DNA of 64,000 nucleotides from Marchantia polymorpha subsp. ruderalis. Its lineage: Eukaryota; Streptophyta; Marchantiopsida; Marchantiales; Marchantiaceae. The translations under genes were made by a program, and so were the position numbers. This document shows, piece after piece, positions 9,769 through 17,031 of this stretch. The notes under the pieces were generated by a model. The model did no database searches. It worked only from the letters and a program-made list of their open reading frames with translations, and was not told where the DNA came from. The stretch is taken from contig AP031357.1 of NCBI GenBank assembly GCA_037833965.1, forward strand, positions 1,632,001 through 1,696,000, read 5' to 3'. The stretch's first letter is position 1, and the number at the start of each line of letters is the position of its first letter.

Positions 9769-12700
9769 CTACACGCCTGCACGGAACCACGCTACACTGC
9801 ACTCCGCGGAACCTGTACTGCGTCTCCTGCGCGGCCGACTGCCGCGCACTAACTCCCTACCCTGCCACTCTTCCGCTCGACTGCGCAGTCCCAACCGCTG
9901 CAACGCCGCGGACACCTCCCCCTCGAGGGCGGACATGGTATCCTGTGCCTTCGACAGAAAGGCCTCGAGCTTCTTCGCTACCTTCCGCCGACTCCTACTA
10001 TCGCCTGACAACAACCCGGCTGCGCGCAATTCAAACTCACGCAGTGTGAGTTTCTCCTGCGCCTTCACTTCCCAGTGGGCGTAGCCCTTGAGACAGTGGG
10101 CGACTCGCCTCGCCGTCTCCACCTTCGTGCGATCCGCCTCCTTCCTGCGATCCTCTTCAATCGTCACTAATTGCGATTTGGCTTCGGCACGTTGCGCTCT
10201 CAATTCGCCACACTCTGACTGTAACCTGCGGATTAATTCTTCATCCGCCTGCCGTGCGAGCTGACATTGTTCCAACAACCGCGTCTGTCGCACGAGCTCC
10301 TCTGACAAAATCCGATTCTGGGCCTGCTCAGAATCGAGTGCTTCCTTGACCTTCACCTGCTCCTTGGTGAGCTCGCCCAGTTTCTCATCCTTCATCTTCT
10401 CGGAGTGCTTGTAGAATTTTTGATTAAGCTTGTACTGTCCCCACAAGCACTCATGCTTCTCCTTCAAGTCCCTCAACTCCTGGTCCACTCTAGCTAATAG
10501 CTTGCTGGTGTGGACTTTAGTGCGAGTCCGCCTGCGCACTAACTCAATGTAAGATCCCGGCTGGAGTGGTTCGGCGTATTTATCGACCTTGCGATCCAAG
10601 TACCGCAGCAACGGAATCACCTGCTCAGAGAGCGCCGCCGCCGACGCTCCAACAATTTCCTCCTCCTCCTCCTCGGTGTCTTCTGCTCCTGACATTTCTT
10701 CCGTGGAGCCTCCGTCGTCATCATCCGAGTGGAGAATTTCAGTCGCCATTGATTGCGTCGGCGACTGCCCCGAGTGGGGCTGCACGTCGTCGACGTGTGC
10801 TGCCTGCGAAGGCACGGCTGCAGCCTCGCTGCTCGTCGCCAAAATGTCTAAGGCGGAAGGCGAATGTACCCGTGCGGCATCCCCGTCTCTCGCTTGTTGA
10901 TGGTCTACCGCATCCTCTCTGTCGCCGTCGTCCGTCGCCGAAGGCGATTGAGCGGAGGGTGGCTGCGCGGGGTTGGATTGCGCATCGCGCATCGAGATTT
11001 CATCCCGCGGACAGTCACTCCGCTCCTCCGTCTGCTGCTCCCTCGATCGGTCCGTGGGGGCTGTGCCCGGCCCGTGCGCAGGCGCATTTGCTGGCGCCTT
11101 GTCCGCTGCAGGCGTAGCGCCGCGGACATCTATCGCCGAAGGCGACATGGCCGGGGGCCGCACGCCCGATGTTCCTTGGCCTATAGGCCCTACCGCCGAA
11201 GGCGCATCTATCGGCGGACTTCCCGCCGATGGTGCAGCCTCCGCACGCTCTCTGCTCGTATCTCCTCGGCTCGAAGGCCCTGGCGCCGAAGGCGCGAATT
11301 GCGGCGCGTGGTGCGCCGGAGGGTCTGGCCCCGAGGGCCGGTGTCTCGTAGGCGGTTCTTCCGCCGGCTCCTTCCCCTTCCTACGTTGGAACGGGGGTGA
11401 TTCTTGCCTGTGCACAGGCGGCACGTGCGGAGGTGTCCTGTGCACAGGCGACCTGTGCACAGGCGAGCGCCTGTGCACAGGCGGACTGCTCCTTCCCACG
11501 CGTAAGCGTAGATCCACGTCCACTTGTGTTCGCCGGTCCGCGGAGGCTCGTCCGTCCGCGGAGGTTCGCCTGTGCGCAAACGGAACCTCTGTCCGCATCG
11601 CACGTGGTAACTCCGGAGGCCCTTGGCCCGTAGGCGGCCTCTCTCCCGACGAGGTTGCAGCGTGGCCCGTCGCTCCTGCGGTCGTCCGCGCTTCCTCTCG
11701 CCTCTCTGGCGACGCACTTCCTATCTCCGTCGCAATCGTCGCCGTGTCTGCACTGTCAGCTGGTAACACCAGTCTGCGTGCCTTCTGCTTCGGCCGGCTG
11801 TATGGCTCGCACAGCGGCCGCGGTCGAATAGGAGCAGAGAGTTCTTGATGCTGCTCCTCTTCGGACTCTTCCCTCCATCGCCGCTTCCGCGGCACTCGCG
11901 CTGCAGGGGTGTGTCTCCCTTCGTCTCTCCGTCTTGATGGGGTAGAAGTCGGGGACTCCTCTGCGTCAGTATCGACCTCGTTCTCCCGCACATACTTCCC
12001 GGGATGGTCGATGGACAATGGCGGAAAATGTTCAAGCTCCGCCGCTGTCAAACAATTCCGCTGTCGATAAAAATTGATGAGGAAAGGAGAAAGATGGTTT
12101 AGAGTTCCCCCCTTCTCCTCAAACGCGTGCTGTCGCATCACCCTGTGCAGGATGCTCGCCCAGTGAATTGGAGTTCCCTCGATGACGCACTCCACAAAAG
12201 AGACCTGCCACAATGTGATGTAGCAGGCGCGGTGCGGCTGCAGTAATTGCATCAGCGCCGCGGACAAAGTCCGGCGAAATCGATCCTTGTAATCACGGGT
12301 CCTGTACCCATTCTTGGTTGACCTCCCGGTCTTGAACAGCTCCACAAATTGCGCCTCTTCTTGCTTGGTCACCTTGATGCTCTCACTGTCGAAAAGGAGA
12401 TGCCCTGGCATGCCAGCACATCTTCCCAACGCCTGCGCCCAATCTTGGACTGTCCACCGGTCAACATGCGGACGCAATCCGCGCGAGGGTGGTCCCTGTG
12501 GCTCTAGCCACTCGCGCACCATATTCGCGCAGATGTAATTCCATCCCCATAGCAAGAAATCGAGCTTTCTTGCTATTAAGCGCTCTTCGAAAGCGCGCAG
12601 CCCGTTCTGCGGTAGGCGAAGTGGCACCATCCGCAATCTGCTCGGTCTCGTCATTGCGTTCCTGGGGTTCGCTCGCCCGCTCATTCTACTTCCGCACTGT

Positions 12701-12906
12701 CCGCGTTTCTTTCTCTCTCGGCAAACTCTAATCGTTCTCAATTCCAAATCACGCGCACTCACTTCTCCCTCAATCAACAAGAAATCTCCTGTGCGACGAC
12801 GACGAGAATGGTCCGCAGCCAGCAGATGGATGCGCGCAGCGCGCACAAGAGATTGGAATCGCGAATTCAAGAATGGGACGCTCTCCGCCGCCCGGTCGAA
12901 GGTCAT
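9769..12906 (-). CDS. LTR-encoded protein (U3 ORF), copy in 3' LTR of element B
   Basis: Intact 1,045-codon ORF wholly inside the LTR, on the gag-pol strand. Residues 1-84 are a basic N-terminal extension. About 90-310 form a conserved globular domain (LLWGWNY near 118-124, RTRDYKDRFRR near 202-212, then a hydrophobic helix-rich part). About 311-720 are Pro/Arg/Ser-rich and disordered, with PVHR repeats. About 720-758 are acidic, and about 800-935 are a heptad-rich coiled coil, followed by a conserved basic tail. No transmembrane helix, zinc finger or catalytic motif is seen. The globular part faintly recalls the putative plant transposon protein domain found with Athila-type elements; that is an impression only. 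Met85 aligns with the start of the F2 homologue and is an alternative start, but the 84-codon extension is also open and ungapped in element Z. The function is unknown. Confidence 0.85.
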   Translation of the reverse strand: MTFDRAAESVPFLNSRFQSLVRAARIHLLAADHSRRRRTGDFLLIEGEVSARDLELRTIRVCRERKKRGQCGSRMSGRANPRNAMTRPSRLRMVPLRLPQNGLRAFEERLIARKLDFLLWGWNYICANMVREWLEPQGPPSRGLRPHVDRWTVQDWAQALGRCAGMPGHLLFDSESIKVTKQEEAQFVELFKTGRSTKNGYRTRDYKDRFRRTLSAALMQLLQPHRACYITLWQVSFVECVIEGTPIHWASILHRVMRQHAFEEKGGTLNHLSPFLINFYRQRNCLTAAELEHFPPLSIDHPGKYVRENEVDTDAEESPTSTPSRRRDEGRHTPAARVPRKRRWREESEEEQHQELSAPIRPRPLCEPYSRPKQKARRLVLPADSADTATIATEIGSASPERREEARTTAGATGHAATSSGERPPTGQGPPELPRAMRTEVPFAHRRTSADGRASADRRTQVDVDLRLRVGRSSPPVHRRSPVHRSPVHRTPPHVPPVHRQESPPFQRRKGKEPAEEPPTRHRPSGPDPPAHHAPQFAPSAPGPSSRGDTSRERAEAAPSAGSPPIDAPSAVGPIGQGTSGVRPPAMSPSAIDVRGATPAADKAPANAPAHGPGTAPTDRSREQQTEERSDCPRDEISMRDAQSNPAQPPSAQSPSATDDGDREDAVDHQQARDGDAARVHSPSALDILATSSEAAAVPSQAAHVDDVQPHSGQSPTQSMATEILHSDDDDGGSTEEMSGAEDTEEEEEEIVGASAAALSEQVIPLLRYLDRKVDKYAEPLQPGSYIELVRRRTRTKVHTSKLLARVDQELRDLKEKHECLWGQYKLNQKFYKHSEKMKDEKLGELTKEQVKVKEALDSEQAQNRILSEELVRQTRLLEQCQLARQADEELIRRLQSECGELRAQRAEAKSQLVTIEEDRRKEADRTKVETARRVAHCLKGYAHWEVKAQEKLTLREFELRAAGLLSGDSRSRRKVAKKLEAFLSKAQDTMSALEGEVSAALQRLGLRSRAEEWQGRELVRGSRPRRRRSTGSAECSVAWFRAGV

Positions 12907-14150
12907 GGTCGGCTCTTGGTCGTGAAGAACGTCCCACTTGATGGCCGCGCCGGCTGTACGCTGGAACGGTCTTCGCTCTCACGCGTGGCTTCACGCTCCG
13001 CCGTCGTCGATTAAACTCTCACGCTCGAATTGGCGGATTTGAACTCCGCGAGCGTGTCACCCTCCGGACATGGGGGCGTAGCGCCGAAGGCGAGTTTTCC
13101 GCCTTGCGCGGTACACTTGTTCGTACCGCCCCTCGGCCAATCTCCTTCTGCCTTGACGCGTGTGTCCGCATGTCGGACAAAAATTCAACTCCTGCCTGTG
13201 CGCAGGCGGAAGCCTCGGTGGATCCTCCGCCGGTGCGGAACTCCATCCTCCTGTGCACAGGCGTTCGCCTGTGCGCAGGCGAATTTCGTCCGCGGCGCTG
13301 CGCTGGCGCGGAAGGCGTTGACCGTGGTCAGCCGTCTCCGTCCAATCTGTCCGTTCCTTGTCTCTCCGTCGGCGCTTCCGCCGCCGCAACTCCGTCCGTC
13401 CAAGAGCGCATCCACCCGTGCCGTCCGCACGGTCCGTACCTGTTGGATTACTCTGGCGGCTCTTCCGACGTACGCGGCGCTGCGCTGGCGCGGAAGGCGC
13501 CGTACACTTTCTACCTCACAAGGCGCATTTCTAGGGCCCAAGGCGGATTTTCCGCCGACGCCGAAGTGCCTGTGCGCAGGCGAACGCCTGTGCGTAGGCG
13601 GACTTCGCACCTTCCCTAACCCTACTTCGCCTGTGCACAGGCGAACGCCTTCGTCCGCGCATAGGACAAAACTTGATTCCGCCTTCCGCGTAGGCGGAAT
13701 TCGCGCCGGTGGCGAACTCCTTCCGCCGTAGGCGACCGCCTCCGTTTCTTCCAGTAGCGATAACTCCCTAAGTCCTCGTCCGTTCCAAGCGTTCTTGGGC
13801 TCGTTAGAATCAGCGCGTCGAGCTCTTTCCAACGGGACCCTAACTTGGTCAAGGCGCCCGAGGGTTGACCTAATTACGGGGGGTTTCCCTACAGCCGCGG
13901 ACGCAACCTCCGAAGGCGGATTTTGCGCCTTGCGCTGTAGAGATCCTAACTGCGGAGCTCGCAGGGAGGGTGGTGCCTGTCCTTACTGCGGCACCCCAAA
14001 TCCCAGATTCTACAAGATCCCTCGAGAATCCCCGCGATCTTCCGGATTCACTCTGTTTTGATGTACCGAAGGCTATTTACAATGCTGCCAGGGTACAGTT
14101 TTTCAAAAATGTTTTAATTTCCTCAAAATTGCCAAAAGTGGGGTACCACA
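12907..14150 (-). other. U3 leader of the F1 LTR (no gene), rich in palindromes
   Basis: About 1.24 kb between the LTR start and the LTR ORF. It holds many copies of CGCCTGTGCACAGGCG-like words (near 13196, 13250, 13268, 13570, 13628), of CGCCGAAGGCG-like words (near 13082, 13560), and GCGCTGGCGCGGAAGGCG words (13298, 13483). The promoter for the LTR ORF, if it has its own, should lie here. I see no clear TATA box at the expected distance. Confidence 0.6.
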
Positions 14151-14166
14151 TGCCCCCCTCCTCAAT
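14151..14166 (-). promoter_or_regulatory. Polypurine tract of element B
   Basis: On the minus strand the sequence reads TTGAGGAGGGGGGCA directly before the 3' LTR start TGTGGTACC. It is the primer site for plus-strand DNA synthesis and lies about 21 bp after the pol stop. Confidence 0.88.
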
Positions 14167-14187
14167 TGTGAGCGCCCACGCGAACAC

Positions 14188-17019
14188 TCACATGTGGTAT
14201 TTCTTCAACCGCCACCCGTTCACTCGGGTGCCTAACAAATCGCCGGCCAGGTCCGCAAGTTGGATGGATCCATTCGGGAAGACTTCGACAACCCTGTAAG
14301 GTCCCATCCACCTTAGGTGCAGTTTGCCTGGGAATCTGGCATGCCTGCTGTCGTAGAGCAATGCCAAATCACCCGCCTGCAGGAGTACCGGTTTGATCTT
14401 TTTATCGTATCTCTCCTTTCGGCGGAGCTGGATTTTCCTGGTGCGATCTTCGGCGTCTCTTCTCCTCTCATCCAGCAGCGTGACTTCCTGTAACCTGTAG
14501 AGCTGGCTCTCCTCTGCGCCCATCCTCTGCAAATCCAACGTTCGTTGGGTGGGTACTTCAAATTCGATCGGGAGGATCGGGTGTTGCCCATACACCAGAA
14601 AGTATGGTGTCTGTTTGGTCGTGATCTTCTCAGCTGTGCGGTACGCCCATAGAGCGGCTGCTAGCTTCGTATCCCAGTCGTGAGCGTGATTCACCGTGAC
14701 CTTGAGTAGTATTTTACACAGCAGACCATTGGACTTCTCCGTCAGTCCATTTGCCTTGGGATTGTAGGGAGTAGTCTTCCGGTGCTTGATGTGGAAATAC
14801 CGTGTCAGATCTTCGATGATCTGATTCAGAAAATGCGTGCCCCGGTCGCTGACTAGCTCTAAGGGACATCCGTAGCGTGTGATGATCGACTCAAACAAGA
14901 ACGCTGCCACTGTGGCAGCATCATCCTTTCTGGTGGCTCTGGCCTCTACCATTTTGGTGGCGTAGTCCGTTGCTACCAGAATGTAGCGCCTTCGTGTACT
15001 TCTAGTCACTGGTTGTATCGGCCCTACAAAGTCAATACCCCACTTTTCGAAAGGTGCTAGAGGCATGATGGGAGTCAGGGGCCAGCGTGTTGTAGGCGTC
15101 GGTCTCCCCGTCCTCTGGCAACTGTCGCACTTGCGGATGTAATCGAGAACATCCTTAAACATGGTCGGCCACCAATAACCCGCATTTAGGATCTTTGTGA
15201 CCGTGTTCCTGGTGGCATAGTGTACACCCGCCTCCTCTGTATGCATCGCACTCACTATTCTTGGTACTTCTGATTCCTCCAGGCATCTGCATAAACGCTC
15301 ATCCGCCATCTTCTTGAACAAAACCCCCTGCTGGAGTTGGTACGGGCCTGCCTTATGAATAAAGACAGTTCGCTGTTCCAAATCCATGCCTTCGGGACAC
15401 TGGAGGGTTAGCAGATATCGATACAGGTCGGCATAGCGGGACTCATGTCCTGCAGACAACTGAAATAACTCTTCATCTGGAAAATCGTCCACCAATTCCT
15501 CCTCTGTCGGCTGGGTCCATAGTCGGGACAAGTAATCCGCATTTTCGTGGTGCACCCCTTTCCTGGTCTGGACCGTGTAGGTGAACTCTTGTAGTAATAA
15601 CACCCACCTGGCGATTCGACCGGATAGGTCGGCTTTCTTGACTAGGTGTTGCAATGCGTAGTGGTCCACATGGAACACAAACTCGTAGCAGATTAGGTAG
15701 TGACGGAACTTTTTACAGGAGTACACCATCCCCAACGCTTCTCTCTCCGTCGTGGTGTAGTTCCGCTCTGCTAGAGACAGCTGTCGGCTCGCGAAGTAGA
15801 TCGGGTAGTCCTTTTTGTTGTCATCCTTTTGACTCAGTACTACACCGATGGCGAATGCCGATGTGTCAACGTAAACATGGAATGGTCGATTCCAGTCTGG
15901 ACTCCTTAGTACGGGAGCAGTCGTGAGTTTCGCTTTCAGAGCTTCAAACGCTGACTGCTGGTTCGCACCCCAAGCATAAGGCTCGTCCTTCTTCAACAAC
16001 TTGGTCAGGTCCGCCGCCAGTATTGCATACATGTGTATAAATCTTCGGTAGTAGCCCACATGACCCAGGAATGCTCGCAGCTCTCTTAGATTCGTGGGTG
16101 GCTCAAGCTCGAGTATAACCTTGACCTTCTCGATGTCCACCGCAAAGCCGTCTGCCGAGACCCGGTGACCCAACAAGATCCCACTAGTCATAAAGAAAAA
16201 GCACTTCTCGGGATGCAGTGATAAACTGCTCTCTCTACATTTATCGAAGGTCTGCTTCAAGTGACTTAGGTGTTCAGCCCGCTTCCCAAAGACACAGAAG
16301 TCATCTATGAATATTTCCAGGAACTTCCTCAGTTGTTCCTGAAAGATATTGGTCATCATCCGTTGAAAGGTGGCAGGCGCGTTGCACAGCCCGAAGGGCA
16401 TCTTGTGGTATGCGTAAGTTCCCCAGTCGGTTGTGAACGTAGTTTTATCCTTGTCCTGTTCACGGATAGACACCTGATTGTAACCTGAGAACCCATCCAG
16501 GAAGCTATAACATTCATGTCCTGCGACATGGTCTAGAATGGCATCCGTGAATGGTAACGGGTGATGATCCTTGCGTGTTGCTGCATTCAACTTCCTGAAA
16601 TCCTGACACACTCGTATTTTACCCGTCAACTTCTTGGGTACGATAACAATCGGCGACACCCACTCGCTGCTGAGCACAGGGTAAATAATACCAGCGCTCA
16701 AGTACTTATCTATCTCCTCTTTCACTAGCAAGGAGTACTTCGGGTTGAGGCGATACTGGCGCTGTCGTATGGGTACTGAGTCGTCCAGTAAATCGATACG
16801 GTGTTCCCCATACCGTGCGGGTATCCCCTTCATGTCTTCGATCTTCCAGGCGAAAACGTCGACATAATGGCTAAGGAAGGCCTGTACTTTCCTTAGCTCG
16901 TCTCCTCTCACTGCGCTTGATACCTTCAAGCACTTGCCGGGACTGAGTTGTACTTCGTGACAGTCACTAGGGTCGACAATGCCCTCAGTGTGACTCGTCT
17001 CACTCCTTCCCAGTCCCAC
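14188..17019 (-). CDS. pol: pol: reverse transcriptase, RNase H and integrase of element B
   Basis: Intact frame of 943 codons. The first codon given (GTG at 17019) is only the first possible start; the frame is continuous with gag-pro through the UAG at 17029-17031, so the natural product is probably a Gag-Pol fusion. RT spans about 110-275, with D175 in FLDGF and D239/D240 in the IDDF box. RNase H spans about 375-480 (D385, E427, D452). Integrase has the HHCC finger (H593, H600, C631, C634) and the catalytic triad D663, D725, E761 with 35 residues between the last two. It ends in a GPYRVVEVFPNGSIQL and NGWRLKKYHM module of the Athila/Tat type. The frame has no stop or frameshift. It copies the RNA into DNA and inserts it. 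Confidence 0.95.
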   Translation of the reverse strand: MGLGRSETSHTEGIVDPSDCHEVQLSPGKCLKVSSAVRGDELRKVQAFLSHYVDVFAWKIEDMKGIPARYGEHRIDLLDDSVPIRQRQYRLNPKYSLLVKEEIDKYLSAGIIYPVLSSEWVSPIVIVPKKLTGKIRVCQDFRKLNAATRKDHHPLPFTDAILDHVAGHECYSFLDGFSGYNQVSIREQDKDKTTFTTDWGTYAYHKMPFGLCNAPATFQRMMTNIFQEQLRKFLEIFIDDFCVFGKRAEHLSHLKQTFDKCRESSLSLHPEKCFFFMTSGILLGHRVSADGFAVDIEKVKVILELEPPTNLRELRAFLGHVGYYRRFIHMYAILAADLTKLLKKDEPYAWGANQQSAFEALKAKLTTAPVLRSPDWNRPFHVYVDTSAFAIGVVLSQKDDNKKDYPIYFASRQLSLAERNYTTTEREALGMVYSCKKFRHYLICYEFVFHVDHYALQHLVKKADLSGRIARWVLLLQEFTYTVQTRKGVHHENADYLSRLWTQPTEEELVDDFPDEELFQLSAGHESRYADLYRYLLTLQCPEGMDLEQRTVFIHKAGPYQLQQGVLFKKMADERLCRCLEESEVPRIVSAMHTEEAGVHYATRNTVTKILNAGYWWPTMFKDVLDYIRKCDSCQRTGRPTPTTRWPLTPIMPLAPFEKWGIDFVGPIQPVTRSTRRRYILVATDYATKMVEARATRKDDAATVAAFLFESIITRYGCPLELVSDRGTHFLNQIIEDLTRYFHIKHRKTTPYNPKANGLTEKSNGLLCKILLKVTVNHAHDWDTKLAAALWAYRTAEKITTKQTPYFLVYGQHPILPIEFEVPTQRTLDLQRMGAEESQLYRLQEVTLLDERRRDAEDRTRKIQLRRKERYDKKIKPVLLQAGDLALLYDSRHARFPGKLHLRWMGPYRVVEVFPNGSIQLADLAGDLLGTRVNGWRLKKYHM

Positions 17020-17022
17020 AGT

Positions 17023-17031
17023 TAATTGCTA
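17023..17031 (-). promoter_or_regulatory. Putative stop-codon readthrough site UAG CAA UUA between gag-pro and pol (element B)
   Basis: On the minus strand the codons at the boundary are GAA TAG CAA TTA ACT GTG GGA. The frame before and after TAG is the same. The nine bases equal those in element A and match the tobamovirus leaky-stop context UAG-CAR-YYA. This would give a large excess of Gag-Pro over Gag-Pol, as retroelements need. Confidence 0.75.

Larger units (their letters stand above)
8761..14150 (-). repeat. 3' LTR of element B (F1 family, 5,390 bp)
   Basis: It begins TGTAATAACCC and ends GGGGTACCACA on the plus strand, that is TGTGGTACCCC...TTATTACA in the sense direction. Reading in the sense direction it has a leader of about 1.24 kb, the LTR ORF (12906 to 9769), a TATA box (9732 to 9726) and an R-U5 of about 0.97 kb. 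It adjoins the polypurine tract at 14151. Differences from the other LTR include positions 10191, 10571, 10866, 11084, 12985, 13351 and 13608. Confidence 0.95.

Noticed and set aside
11406-11486. Regularly spaced short palindromes resembling a CRISPR array
   Set aside because: Spacing is irregular, the units lie in a coding frame and give PVHR peptide repeats, and there are no unique spacers or cas genes.
10973-11848. Long plus-strand frame of 291 codons opposite the LTR ORF (also 22159-23034)
   Set aside because: It is the antisense of the GC-rich disordered part of the LTR ORF. Low-complexity codon bias keeps the opposite strand open; there is no conserved start or domain.
13030-13832. Open frames of 171-233 codons in the U3 leader on both strands
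   Set aside because: They recur in both LTRs of B only because these are nearly identical. In Z and in the F1-like LTR at 53433-54251 the frames differ in start, end and phase.
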